Positions 24,960 through 33,678 of a stretch of 47,011 nt of DNA are shown here, one piece after another (the stretch's first letter is position 1; the number at the start of each line of letters is the position of its first letter). The translations under genes and the position numbers were made by a program. Under the pieces are notes generated by a model. The model ran no database searches and had not been told where the DNA came from. It saw nothing but the letters and a program-made list of their open reading frames with translations. The DNA is from Opitutaceae bacterium. GTDB lineage: Bacteria; Verrucomicrobiota; Verrucomicrobiia; Opitutales; Opitutaceae. Where the stretch lies: positions 1 through 47,011 of the forward strand of contig SXSC01000351.1 of NCBI GenBank assembly GCA_005792355.1. Reading direction: 5' to 3'.

Positions 24960-26035
24960 TTTCCCAAAAACCCCTTCACCACCGTCTGCGCATTGTACTC
25001 CATCAGCCGGAGGTAGGTCGGGGCCGGTCCATCGGCGGCGGTGAGGGAATCCACATAAAGCACGCCACCGTACCGGGCGCCGGTTTCGCGGGCGACCTGC
25101 CGGGCCGGCTTGTCGCTCACCGTGCTCTCGCTGAACACCACGGGAATCCGCTGCTGCCGCACACCGTCGATCACTTTCCTCACCTGCTGCGGCGGGCCCT
25201 GCTGGTCGGCGTTTACCGCCCACAGGAAAAGCTCCTTCATCCCGAAATTGCGCGCGAGATAGGGAAACGCCCCCTCGCTCGTCACCAGCCAGCGCCGATC
25301 CGCCGGGATCTTTTCCAACTCGGCCCGCACCATCACCTCGATGCCGGAAAATTTCGCCGCGTACGCGCGGGCATTCGCGTGGTAGGTGGCCGCGTTGGCG
25401 GGATCGAGTTTCACGAGAGCCCGGCGGATGTTCTCGACGTAGATCACGGCGTTGCGCGGCGACATCCACGCGTGCGGATTCGGCTTTCCAGTGTACGGCC
25501 CCTCCTCGATGCCGATGGGCTCGACGCCCTCGGAAAGCACCGCACTGGGCACGTTGCGCAGGTTGCCAAAAAAACGCTCAAACCAGCGCTCCAGATTCAG
25601 GCCGTTCCACAACACCAGGTCGGCGTGCTGGGCCTTGACGATGTCCTGCGGCGTGGGTTCGTAGCCGTGGATTTCCGCCCCCGGCTTCGTGATCGATTCC
25701 ACTACGGCCGCGGTCCCGGCGACGTTTTGCGCCATGTCCTGGATAATCGTGAACGTCGTCACGATGCGCTTCTTGGCCGGAGCGGCGTGACCGGGCAGGA
25801 GTCCGAGGAGGAAAAAAGCAATCGCCACGAGGGCCCGCTTATCGACTCCTGGGAAACAGCATCGTTGGACCGTTTGTCGGAGCGGCTTTACGCCGCGATG
25901 GGAAGTCAGTCCGAACGATGGGTCGCGGGATAAACCCGCTCCCACGGTCGGCTTCTTTCTGTCCCAGGCAAACGTCTCTTTTGCGGTTGGGGCTGCATCG
26001 TTGCGGTCCAGCGGGGAAGATTGCGTGGCGTTCAT
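24956..26035 (-). CDS. Metal-binding protein of ABC importer (Mn/Fe type)
   Basis: 359 aa with the ATG at 26035. The signal peptide sits oddly far in (KRALVAIAFFLLGLLPGHAA, 67-85), and the 60 residues before it cover a REP-like repeat, so the true start may be the GTG at 25828, although no good ribosome site precedes it. Cluster A-I ligands are visible: His123 (HGYEPTP), His188 (NPHAWMSP), Glu254 (TSEGAFPY) and Asp329 (YVDSLTAADG). Glu in the third place is typical of Mn/Fe rather than Zn binding proteins, and there is no His-rich loop. It delivers the metal to the two permeases encoded downstream. Confidence 0.9.
   Translation of the reverse strand: MNATQSSPLDRNDAAPTAKETFAWDRKKPTVGAGLSRDPSFGLTSHRGVKPLRQTVQRCCFPGVDKRALVAIAFFLLGLLPGHAAPAKKRIVTTFTIIQDMAQNVAGTAAVVESITKPGAEIHGYEPTPQDIVKAQHADLVLWNGLNLERWFERFFGNLRNVPSAVLSEGVEPIGIEEGPYTGKPNPHAWMSPRNAVIYVENIRRALVKLDPANAATYHANARAYAAKFSGIEVMVRAELEKIPADRRWLVTSEGAFPYLARNFGMKELFLWAVNADQQGPPQQVRKVIDGVRQQRIPVVFSESTVSDKPARQVARETGARYGGVLYVDSLTAADGPAPTYLRLMEYNAQTVVKGFLGK
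25860..25946. repeat. REP-like inverted pair
   Basis: Two related units face each other. Unit A (25875-25902, plus strand) reads TCGGAGCGGCTTTACGCCGC. Unit B (25921-25946) on the minus strand reads GTGGGAGCGGGTTTATCCCG. Each can fold into a GC hairpin, and CATCGTTGGAC-type arms at 25859-25870 and 25909-25920 enclose unit A. The form resembles REP elements spread by RAYT transposases. It lies in the supposed 5' coding part of the metal-binding protein. Confidence 0.75.
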
Positions 26036-26044
26036 GGGAAAGAA

Positions 26045-26872
26045 TCAAAACTTGCGCGACAGCCCCGCAAACACCGTGAGGTCCGGCGCCGCGCGCGACA
26101 AACCGAAGTACACGCCGCAATCCAGCTGCAGCCCGGGCCCGATCCGGCGCGTGACTCCGCAATTGACCGTCGCCACGTGCGCGCCGTCGCCCGCCGCGGA
26201 AGTCAGTTCGACGAATCCTCCCAGGTCAGTCGCCAAATCGCGCGCGAAAGTGATCGTGTTGACCCAGACGGCGCGCCGGCCCGAGCCCGTGTGGGCAAAC
26301 TCCACCGCCGTCATCGCCGCTCCCTCCCAGCCGGCGCCCAGTTCGTAGGCGACCGGCAACGTGAGCGCGCCCTCAACCTGGTCGTTGCCGAGACCAGCGG
26401 CGGCGGTCGGCAGTTTCAGATCGACAAACATCCCCAACGCGATCGGGCCGCCGTCGTTGCCCAGAAAATTCCATTTGGCCCGCAGGGTCGTGTCGCCCAC
26501 ACCGCGCACGGTCGACTTCGGTCCATTGCGCACCTGCTCCGTCACGCGGATCGATGGGTCCACGAATATTCCCACTTCCGTCGCGGGCGTCAGCCCGTAG
26601 CGCAGGTTGAACGGAGCGACGGACCACTCCGTCGTGCGCACGCCGTCGAGGCGGTTGCGGGTGAAGCTCATCACATTCATCTCGAGCTGGAGGTGACCGG
26701 CATCGACGGTGAACGGGCTTTCGGTCGCATCCGGCCGGTCGGTGGTCAGTTCGCGCAGCCCGCCCGCCTTGGGCGCCACCGCCGGTTGCGCGAGCAGGAG
26801 GTTTCCCGCAAGCCCGATCCCGCCGATCGCGGCCAGGGCCCGGAGTGGAATTTGACGGACGAACAGATTCAT
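26045..26872 (-). CDS. Outer-membrane beta-barrel protein (MetA-pathway-like family)
   Basis: 275 aa. Signal peptide about 1-29 (ALAAIGGIGLAGNLLLAQ). LTTDRPDATESPFTVDAGHLQLEM near 42-66 is the typical start of the PF13557-type transporter-like barrel family, followed by alternating strands (TEVGIFVDPS, LRAKWNFLGN) and an aromatic C-terminal FAGLSRKF, as in outer-membrane barrels. It is the first gene of the metal-import operon, 9 bp before the binding-protein frame, and faces the metal regulator. I infer that it admits the metal or a chelate through the outer membrane. Confidence 0.85.
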   Translation of the reverse strand: MNLFVRQIPLRALAAIGGIGLAGNLLLAQPAVAPKAGGLRELTTDRPDATESPFTVDAGHLQLEMNVMSFTRNRLDGVRTTEWSVAPFNLRYGLTPATEVGIFVDPSIRVTEQVRNGPKSTVRGVGDTTLRAKWNFLGNDGGPIALGMFVDLKLPTAAAGLGNDQVEGALTLPVAYELGAGWEGAAMTAVEFAHTGSGRRAVWVNTITFARDLATDLGGFVELTSAAGDGAHVATVNCGVTRRIGPGLQLDCGVYFGLSRAAPDLTVFAGLSRKF

Positions 26873-26891
26873 CGCCGGGATGCAGGCAGCG

Positions 26892-26913
26892 TTATTTTGA
26901 TTAGTCCAAATAA
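26892..26913. promoter_or_regulatory. Candidate DtxR/MntR-type operator
   Basis: A 22-bp inverted repeat: left arm TTATTTTGATT, right arm AGTCCAAATAA, with 9 of 11 positions paired. It is in the divergent gap between the metal-import operon and the DtxR/MntR-family gene, within the most AT-rich stretch nearby. Size and symmetry fit operators of this family, although its sequence is not the corynebacterial DtxR consensus. It would let the regulator control both directions. Confidence 0.65.
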
Positions 26914-26955
26914 ATCTTTTATTGCTTCAAACCCGTGAACCACTACGATTCAACC

Positions 26956-27618
26956 ATGGCCAGCAGCACCGTTGAAAACTATTTGAAGCACGTGCTGCTG
27001 CTTTCCGCCGGCGGCGACGAGCTCGTTTCCATGGGCGCGCTGGCCGGCGCGCTCGCGGTCGTGCCGGGCACCGCCACCACCATGGTCAAGGCGCTGGCCG
27101 ACGCGCGCCTGGTCGAGCATCAGCCCCGCTACGGGGTGCGGCTCACCGACGAGGGCCGCCGCATCGCCCTCAACGTCCTGCGCAAGCACCGGCTCGTGGA
27201 GACGTTTCTGGTCAACGTGCTGAAGATGGACTGGTCCCGGGTCCACGCGGACGCCGAACGGCTCGAACACGCGATTTCGGACGAGGTGCTCGACCGCCTC
27301 GACGCCCTGCTGGGCCACCCGCAGACTGATCCGCATGGTGATCCGATTCCCAGCCGGCAGGGCAAACTGAGTGCGCAGGTCTACGCCACGCTGGCGACCT
27401 GCGTGGTCGACCGGCCGCTGCGGATCGTCCGGGTCACAGAGCAATCGGAGGAGTTTCTGCGGTTCGCCGAACAGCATGGCCTCCAACCGGGGACGGCGAT
27501 TCGCGTGAGCGAACGCAACCTCGCCTCCGGCTTGGTCACCCTGCGCAAGCCCGCCGGTCGCCCGATTGCCCTGAGCGTGGTGGCCGCCGGCAAGATTCTC
27601 GTCGAGCCCGCGAAGTGA
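26956..27618 (+). CDS. DtxR/MntR-family metal-dependent regulator
   Basis: 220 aa from the ATG at 26956; a GTG at 26935 would add seven residues. The winged helix-turn-helix spans about 1-65 (TVENYLKHVLLLSAGG, then PGTATTMVKALADARLV as recognition helix). The dimerisation domain with metal-binding residues follows (RKHRLVETFLVNVLKMDW, then HADAERLEHAISDEV). A third SH3-like domain (about 150-220, FeoA-like) is present, as in DtxR and not in short MntR. With Mn or Fe bound it should repress metal uptake. It is divergent from the metal-import operon. Confidence 0.92.
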   Translation: MASSTVENYLKHVLLLSAGGDELVSMGALAGALAVVPGTATTMVKALADARLVEHQPRYGVRLTDEGRRIALNVLRKHRLVETFLVNVLKMDWSRVHADAERLEHAISDEVLDRLDALLGHPQTDPHGDPIPSRQGKLSAQVYATLATCVVDRPLRIVRVTEQSEEFLRFAEQHGLQPGTAIRVSERNLASGLVTLRKPAGRPIALSVVAAGKILVEPAK

Positions 27619-27668
27619 GGAGCGATTGAATCGCAGGCGGGGCCATTCCCCGAGGCCCTGGTCGCCGG

Positions 27669-27706
27669 CGGCGGGTAAACTCGCCTCCGGCGGGTAAGCT
27701 TGCCTC
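27669..27706. repeat. 19-bp tandem repeat, two units
   Basis: Unit 1 (27669-27687) and unit 2 (27688-27706) both start CGGCGGGTAA and end GCCTC, differing at two positions in between. Each unit can form a small GGCGGGT/ACTCGCC-like hairpin, stronger in unit 1. It lies after the regulator gene. Confidence 0.7.
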
Positions 27707-27799
27707 GGGGTGGCCAAGCGAAGGGCGAGGGTTCACTCCCTCCGTGCACGCGGGTGGGGTGGAACGGTGGCGCAACGCGAGCTGCATCGCCGCGCATCT

Positions 27800-28528
27800 T
27801 CAGCGCGACGGCGCGCCCTCCGGCGACCGCTCTTTTTCAAACCACGCGTAGAGCACGGGCCGCACCACCAGCGTGAGAAAGGTCGAGCTCAGGATGCCCC
27901 CGATCACGACGGTCGCGAGCGGGCGTTGCACCTCGGCACCCGCTCCCGTGGCGATCGCCATGGGCACGAACCCGAGACTTGCCACCGCCGCGGTCATCAG
28001 CACCGGTCGCAGCCGCGTGAGCGAACCCTCGATCACCGCGTCGCGGACGTTGCGGCCCGCCTCGCGCAGTTCGTTCACGCAGCTGATCATCACGAGACCA
28101 TTCAACACGGCCACGCCGCTGAGCGCGATGAACCCGACGGCAGCCGTGATGCTGAACGGCATGTCGCGCAGCCAGAGCGCCGCGACCCCACCCGTCACCG
28201 CCAGCGGGATGCCCGAGTAGACCAGGAGCGCCTGGCGCACGCTACCGAGCGCCAGGAAAATGAGCACGAAGATCAACGCGAGCGCCGCCGGCACGATTAC
28301 CGCGAGTCGCGCGCGCGCCTGCTGGAGGTTCTCGAACTGGCCGCCAAACTCCACGGGATAGCCCCCGGGCAGCTCGGTGTTGATCTGCACCTGTACGCCG
28401 GTGATGTCCGGCACGGCATCGATCGGCAGGTGCACCGCCGACCACAGGCCGGCGCCGGGCAACGCCGCGACTGCGAGCAGCACAAACGGCCGCTGGCGCA
28501 GCGCAAATTCGATGATGCGTTCGATCAC
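27800..28528 (-). pseudogene. Internally deleted CzcA-type RND efflux pump
   Basis: 242 codons from a GTG at 28528; intact CzcA/CusA proteins have over 1000. The first 50 residues (IERIIEFALRQRPFVLL, then LPIDAVPDITGVQVQINTE) are the CzcA N-terminus. The next residue block (LPGGYPVEFGGQFENLQQARARL) belongs near position 800 of CzcA, and the rest follows the normal C-terminal helices to VVRPVLYAWF. The deletion of roughly 750 residues is in frame, near 28370. Without the porter domains and the first helix bundle it cannot pump. The remaining genes of such a system (membrane fusion protein, outer-membrane channel) are absent. Confidence 0.88.
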
Positions 28529-28556
28529 TTGTTCGGGTGGGTGCGCGGCCCAAGCC

Positions 28557-29336
28557 TCACCACCCCCAATTGACCCGCCAGATGTGCGTCCACGCCGAAG
28601 CCCGCTCGCCGAGTCCCCGCTGCAGTTCGTAATCGAACTCGAGATGTTTGGAATACCGCCAGAGCACCCCGGCGCCAATCGATGCCGCCGAATGCGAGAG
28701 TCCGGTCGACGGAATCTCGACGGTGGCCTCGCCATAGACCGAGAAGGCCGAGGTCAGATCGCGCACCGCAAAACCGCTCACAAACCAGCGCGCATCGTAG
28801 CCGTTGTCCGCGTCGTTGCGCACCACGTCCCACTGGGCCATGGCGCCCGCCTTGAATCCCGCGCCGGCGTCCATCGCCCACGGCACGATGACGCCCCCCT
28901 CGACCGCCTTGCCGGCCACGGCACTGCTGCCGGTGGGCAGCCGGAAATACGGCAACAACGCCGCGGCGGCGCCCGCCTTTTCATCGCGCCAGAACGTCCA
29001 CTTCGTCCGCAGTGAAATGTCGCCGAGCCCTGAATCGGAATCGCGCGCTCCTCTGAACTTGACCGTTTCTTTCAAAAAGAAATCGAACCCAACCTGCAGG
29101 TCGACGGACTCGCTCAGCCCGGCGCGCACTGTCGTCGAGGCCACCGCGACCACGTTATGGGTGTTGCCCGCGGCGTCCGCGCGATCGAAGGAAAGTTTCA
29201 GGCCATCCATCCGCACCAGCACGCGACCCGGGGCCACGGTGCGGGGAGACTCTGTCACCTGCGCACCGAGCGGACCGGCGAGGGTGGCCACGAGCCAAAG
29301 GAGGGCACGCTGGCTGCGCGTCATCGAAGTAATCAT
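28557..29336 (-). CDS. Outer-membrane barrel protein of MetA-pathway-like family
   Basis: 259 aa from the ATG at 29336, chosen for the signal peptide that follows (QRALLWLVATLAGPLGAQ). The chain is a series of alternating beta strands (SVDLQVGFDFFLKETVKF, GDISLRTKWTFWRDE, PYFRLPTGSSAVAGKAVEGG) ending WRVNWGW, aromatic at the C-terminus like an outer-membrane barrel. SGLGDISLRTKW and LPTGS are family motifs shared with the barrel protein at 26045. It is 28 bp upstream of the CzcA remnant and may once have served with it in metal handling. Confidence 0.82.
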   Translation of the reverse strand: MITSMTRSQRALLWLVATLAGPLGAQVTESPRTVAPGRVLVRMDGLKLSFDRADAAGNTHNVVAVASTTVRAGLSESVDLQVGFDFFLKETVKFRGARDSDSGLGDISLRTKWTFWRDEKAGAAAALLPYFRLPTGSSAVAGKAVEGGVIVPWAMDAGAGFKAGAMAQWDVVRNDADNGYDARWFVSGFAVRDLTSAFSVYGEATVEIPSTGLSHSAASIGAGVLWRYSKHLEFDYELQRGLGERASAWTHIWRVNWGW

Positions 29337-29636
29337 CGTGGGCGAGTGAAGGCGGATCACCGGAACGGCGGCGAGCCAAAAGCCACGGGCGCCGCTCCAG
29401 GCGGACGGCCACCACCAATCCGCTCCGGTTTCTCCGGTCATGAAATTCCCGGTCACCAACCCCACTCCGACCAGAGTGTCACGTATTACGTGACACTCTG
29501 GGCTGGCGTGGCGGGCGCCGTGCGGGAGGGAAACCCGCCGCTGCGCCTCGCACCCGCGGGGCCAAAACCGGGGAGCACGCCCTTCCCCCACTTTCCCCTT
29601 GCCGGTCCGCGGGCCGGCCACGCACCCTGCCCGCCG
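29337..29636. other. Divergent promoter region
   Basis: 300 bp between the divergent barrel-protein and ABC-permease genes. It holds the 31-bp palindrome at 29471-29501; the rest is GC-rich and shows no clear promoter boxes. Confidence 0.5.
29471..29501. repeat. 31-bp perfect palindrome, family member 1
   Basis: Arms of 15 bp around one central T, perfectly paired, reading CCAGAGTGTCACGTA in both directions. The core TCACGTATTACGTGA recurs, with changes, at 32400, 44030 and 44626. Confidence 0.9.
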
Positions 29637-31331
29637 ATGTCGCCTGCGTTTGCGCGCTTCGTATTTGTGATCACGGCGTTGTTTTTCGCCGCGTTCTTTC
29701 TGTGGCCGGTCGGGCAGATCCTCCGGGGCGGTTTCGTCGACGCCGACGGTCGGCTGACTTTCGCCTACCTCACGGCTCTGCTCACCGACCCGACCTACCT
29801 GGGCGGCCTGCGCAATTCATTTCTCCTCGCCTGCGCGGCGACGACCCTCGCCCTCCTCATCGCACTGCCGCTCGCCATCGTCAGCGACCGTTATCTTTTC
29901 CCGGGAAAAGGCCTGCTCGGCTCGCTGGTGCTGATCCCGATGATTCTGCCGCCCTTTGTCGGCGCGATCGGCATCAAACAAATCTTCGGGCAATACGGCG
30001 CGCTCAACGCTCTGCTGCACCAGGTGGGCGCGCTGGCCCCCGGGGCGACGATCGACTGGTTTGCGCAAAATCAATTCTGGGGCATTGCGATCGTCGAAGC
30101 GCTCGCGCTCTACCCGATCATCTACCTCAACGCCGTCGCCGCCCTCGCCAACCTCGACCCCGCACTGGAGGAGGCCGCGCAAAATCTCGGCTGCACCGGC
30201 CTGCGCCGCTTCGTAAAAATCACGCTGCCGCTAATCCGCCCCGGGCTTTTTGCCGGCGGCACGATCGTGTTCATCTGGGCGTTCACCGAGCTCGGCACGC
30301 CGCTCATCTTCGATTACGATCGCGTGACGAGCGTGCAGATTTACCACGGGCTGAAAGAGATCGGCGCCAACCCGTTGCCCTTCGCCCTGGTGGCGGTGAT
30401 GCTCTTCTGCTCCGTGGCGATTTACGCTCTGAGCAAGACACTCTTTGGCCGCGCGAGCCACGCGATGATGGCCAGGGCCACGTCCGTCGGCGGCGCGCGG
30501 CCCCTGCCGCCAGCGCGCGCGTGGCTCTGCACGGCCCTGTTTGGCGGCGTTATTTTCGTCGCCGTGCTGCCGCATCTCGGCGTGCTGCTGGTGGCGTTTT
30601 CCCAGGACTGGCACGGCACCGTCATCCCGCAACACTACACGCTCGGCAACTTCGAGCTCGCGCTGAGCCACGACCTCACCGTGTCGGCGATCGCGAACAG
30701 CCTGCGCTTTGCGAGCATCGCGACCTTGATCGACCTCGTGCTGGGCGTCGCGATCGCCTATGTCGTCGTGCGCAGCAAGGTCGCCGGCCGGCAGGTGCTT
30801 GATTTTCTCGCGATGCTGCCCCTCGCGGTGCCGGGGCTCGTGCTCGCGTTTGGCTACCTCGCGATGGCGCAGGACGGAAAGTTTTTCTCGTTCCTCAATC
30901 CCACGCGCGACCCGACCATTCTGCTCATCATCGCGTATTCCGTCCGTCGCCTGCCCTACGTCGTGCGCTCCGCCGCCGCGGGTTTCCAGCAAACGAGTGA
31001 AACGCTCGAGGAAGCCGCGCAAAATCTCGGAGCGTCACCGCTCAAGGCCGTGTGCAAGATCACGCTCCCGCTGATCACGGCCAACCTGATCGCGGGCGGG
31101 CTGCTGGCCTTCGCCTTCGCCATGCTCGAGGTGAGCGACTCGCTGATTCTCGCGCAAAAACAGGTGTTCTATCCCATCACGAAGGCGATCATGGAACTCT
31201 TCCAGTTGCTGGGCGACGGCAAGTTCATCGCGAGCGCCCTCGGCGTCTGGGCAATGGCCTTTCTCGGCGTGACCATCGCCGGTCTGAGCCTGCTCCTTGG
31301 CAAGAAACTTGGGGCGATCTTCCGGGTGTGA
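29637..31331 (+). CDS. Fe(III)-type ABC transporter permease, two fused domains
   Basis: 564 aa from the ATG at 29637. About 12 membrane helices in two homologous halves; each has the loop that contacts the ATPase, ALEEAAQNLGCTGLRRFVKITLPLI in the first half and TLEEAAQNLGASPLKAVCKITLPLI in the second. This duplicated layout is that of FbpB/AfuB/SfuB ferric-iron permeases. No binding protein or ATPase is next to it; a fitting pair is encoded at 44739-47011. Substrate (ferric iron or a related anion) is inferred from the family. Confidence 0.9.
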   Translation: MSPAFARFVFVITALFFAAFFLWPVGQILRGGFVDADGRLTFAYLTALLTDPTYLGGLRNSFLLACAATTLALLIALPLAIVSDRYLFPGKGLLGSLVLIPMILPPFVGAIGIKQIFGQYGALNALLHQVGALAPGATIDWFAQNQFWGIAIVEALALYPIIYLNAVAALANLDPALEEAAQNLGCTGLRRFVKITLPLIRPGLFAGGTIVFIWAFTELGTPLIFDYDRVTSVQIYHGLKEIGANPLPFALVAVMLFCSVAIYALSKTLFGRASHAMMARATSVGGARPLPPARAWLCTALFGGVIFVAVLPHLGVLLVAFSQDWHGTVIPQHYTLGNFELALSHDLTVSAIANSLRFASIATLIDLVLGVAIAYVVVRSKVAGRQVLDFLAMLPLAVPGLVLAFGYLAMAQDGKFFSFLNPTRDPTILLIIAYSVRRLPYVVRSAAAGFQQTSETLEEAAQNLGASPLKAVCKITLPLITANLIAGGLLAFAFAMLEVSDSLILAQKQVFYPITKAIMELFQLLGDGKFIASALGVWAMAFLGVTIAGLSLLLGKKLGAIFRV

Positions 31332-31473
31332 ACAAGCCCGCCTGATGATGGTTTCCGTGGTGCGTCGGCGCGTCCGTCGACACGCGGTTGACTGGCATTC
31401 GGGTGCGGGCGGGACAGGCGGGCTATCTCCCCACGCTTGCCACTCGCGCCCGCCTGTGTGCGGATGACCCCGC

Positions 31474-32319
31474 ATGGTTCTGCTCATCGTCGTCTCGCTC
31501 GTCTGGGCGTTTTCCTTCGGGCTGATCAAGCACTTCCTCGGCGGGGTCGACTCGACCCTGGTCGCGACGGTGCGGCTCGGGCTCGCCCTCCTCGTGTTCC
31601 TCCCGTTTCTCCGGTTCCGCGGCCTGACCGCCCGCACCGCGTTCAGCCTGCTCGGCATCGGCGCGCTGCAGTTCGGCATCATGTACCTCGCCTACATCGA
31701 GAGCTTCCGCCACCTGCAGGCTTACGAAGCCGCGCTGTTCACCATCACCACACCGATTTTGGTGACCCTTTTTGCCGATGCCCTTGACCGCACCCTGCGC
31801 CCGTGGGCTCTCGCCGCCGCGCTGCTCGCCGTGGCGGGGACGGCGCTCGTCGTGCTGAAATCAGCCGACCTCAAGATCCCGTTGACCGGCCTCGCCCTCG
31901 TGCAGGTGTCCAACGCCGCGTTCGCCGTCGGGCAGGTGCTCTACCGCCGCCTGCGCGCCCGGCACACCACGTTGCGCGATCACGAAGTGTTCGCCTTCCT
32001 CTACGCCGGTGCCTTCGCCGTGGCCGCCGCCGCGATGGCGACCCACGAGATTTCCGTGGAACTAAAAACACCGCAGGTTCTCACCTTGCTCTACCTCGGT
32101 GTGCTGGCCTCGGGCGGCGGTTTTTTTCTTTGGAACGTCGGCGCCACGCGCGTCAGCGCCGGCACCCTCGCGGTGATGAACAACGCCAAGGTCCCGCTCG
32201 GGGTCGCCGGCGCGCTCCTCGTCTTCGGCGAGCAAGCCAGCCTGCCCACGCTGGCCGCGAGCCTCGCGGTGCTCGGCGTCGCCCTCTGGCTCGCGGGGCG
32301 ACACGCGAATCGACCATAA
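31474..32319 (+). CDS. EamA-family (DMT) transporter
   Basis: 281 aa with about ten membrane helices in two EamA repeats of five. The first repeat starts LLIVVSLVWAFSFGLIKHFL; the second (about 140-280) ends NNAKVPLGVAGALLVFGEQ, the usual EamA ending where the export site lies. Members export amino acids, amines or nucleosides, or are of unknown use. The substrate cannot be told. It begins 142 bp after the ABC permease and may be transcribed with it. Confidence 0.9.
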   Translation: MVLLIVVSLVWAFSFGLIKHFLGGVDSTLVATVRLGLALLVFLPFLRFRGLTARTAFSLLGIGALQFGIMYLAYIESFRHLQAYEAALFTITTPILVTLFADALDRTLRPWALAAALLAVAGTALVVLKSADLKIPLTGLALVQVSNAAFAVGQVLYRRLRARHTTLRDHEVFAFLYAGAFAVAAAAMATHEISVELKTPQVLTLLYLGVLASGGGFFLWNVGATRVSAGTLAVMNNAKVPLGVAGALLVFGEQASLPTLAASLAVLGVALWLAGRHANRP

Positions 32320-32399
32320 ACTCAAGCTGGGTGGTGGAGCGAACCCACCGAGAGAAAGGCCTGCCGCGCAATCCTCCCCCACCAGGACCGCCAATTCAC

Positions 32400-32422
32400 A
32401 AAGTAACCCATTAGGTTACTTT
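32400..32422. repeat. 23-bp palindrome, family member 2
   Basis: Arms AAAGTAACC and GGTTACTTT around a 5-base centre. It sits between the convergent EamA and MBL-fold genes, so it could end both transcripts, but it also resembles the palindromes at 29471, 44030 and 44626. Confidence 0.8.
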
Positions 32423-32471
32423 ACCGGTGGATTGTTGCCCGGTGATAAAGGGAAATTTCCCGGGCTGGTCT

Positions 32472-33545
32472 TCAGCTCCCCTTCGTCCGGTAAGTGCGCG
32501 TGTGGCCATTCGCCGGAATCGAAATGGTGTAACTCCTGCCGTCCGGGGCCACCGACATCTTGATGAGGTTCGCCGGGCACTTGGCGGCGGCCGGGCCGGT
32601 CAGGTTGTCATGGTTGGCGATGAACTCGCGTCCGGCATTCTCCTCCGCGGGCACGTTGTAACTCTGGTGGATCTGGTAGAACGCCTGCACTGACTGGGCG
32701 GAACGGATCGCGGCAAACGACCCCGGCTGGCCGCCCTTTTTCGGACCATTGTTCATCACCACCACCGTGGGCGCCAGGCTCTGCACGAGCACCGGGTGGT
32801 TGCTCACCTCCAGCCCGTGGTGGTTCGTCTGATACACGTCCACCACGCCGGGCAGATTCCAGGGCGTGACGAGCTTCTCCTCAAGGTTCCACGTCAGGTC
32901 CCCGCCGTCGAAAAAGCGGAACGCGCCAAACGACAGCAAGAGCACCGCGCTGTTGGCATTGTCGCTCGGGTCGATCGGCTTCGCCGGCACCGTGCCGGTC
33001 AGCGGATTTTGGTGTTTTAACTGTTCGGCGGTCGGCGCGACGAACTGCTGGTCCGCCGCGAGACACCGCAGTTCGATCCGGGCGGCACCCGCCCCCGCCG
33101 CGGCCTGCAGCGGCACAACCGCCCCCGCGGCCAACGCCACCCGTTTCGCCGCGATCTCCCGAAACGGTTTGATCTGCACGGGAAACGTCGACTGCGCCCG
33201 GCCATCGGGATCACCGATCGGAATCGCCCGCTGGTAAATCGTCCCAAACGGAAGCTGCTGCGCGACCTCGGCCGCGCCACCGAAATGATCGCCATGCCAG
33301 TGCGTGATCACCACGTGGTCCAGCCGCGTGAGCCCGGCCGCTCTGGCCGCCGCGACAATTCTCGCGGGATCGCGGCCACCGGGATTGCCGGTGTCGATCA
33401 GCACCGATTCCAGGCTGGGCGTGACGATCAACGTCGAACCGCCCCCCTCCGAATCGATCCAATAAACGTCAAGCGTGCCGGTTTTTTGGTCGGCCCACGC
33501 GACGGAGGCGAACAGCGCAAGCAGGAGGCGAAAGGGGGATTTCAT
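32472..33545 (-). CDS. Secreted metallo-beta-lactamase-fold hydrolase
   Basis: 357 aa from the ATG at 33545, followed by a signal peptide (MKSPFRLLLALFASVAWA). The fold is that of MBL hydrolases close to the ComEC/Rec2 domain: GGGSTLIVTPSLESVLIDTG, the metal motif THWHGDHFGG (about 90-99), DGGDLTWN and TNHHG. Two-metal binding is expected. Such proteins may be nucleases or phosphodiesterases; the substrate is open. It is the last gene of a minus-strand group after the TPR-protein gene. Confidence 0.87.
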   Translation of the reverse strand: MKSPFRLLLALFASVAWADQKTGTLDVYWIDSEGGGSTLIVTPSLESVLIDTGNPGGRDPARIVAAARAAGLTRLDHVVITHWHGDHFGGAAEVAQQLPFGTIYQRAIPIGDPDGRAQSTFPVQIKPFREIAAKRVALAAGAVVPLQAAAGAGAARIELRCLAADQQFVAPTAEQLKHQNPLTGTVPAKPIDPSDNANSAVLLLSFGAFRFFDGGDLTWNLEEKLVTPWNLPGVVDVYQTNHHGLEVSNHPVLVQSLAPTVVVMNNGPKKGGQPGSFAAIRSAQSVQAFYQIHQSYNVPAEENAGREFIANHDNLTGPAAAKCPANLIKMSVAPDGRSYTISIPANGHTRTYRTKGS

Positions 33546-33678
33546 GGGGGAGGGTGGCGGTGCTGGCCGGAAGGAATCGATCGAAGGTGGAGCCCGTGGT
33601 CCCCAGCGGGCTGGTTTGAGAGACTTTTTGCCACCGCCGCGCGGGCCAGCCATGCGCCCGACGCGGCAAAATCGGCGT

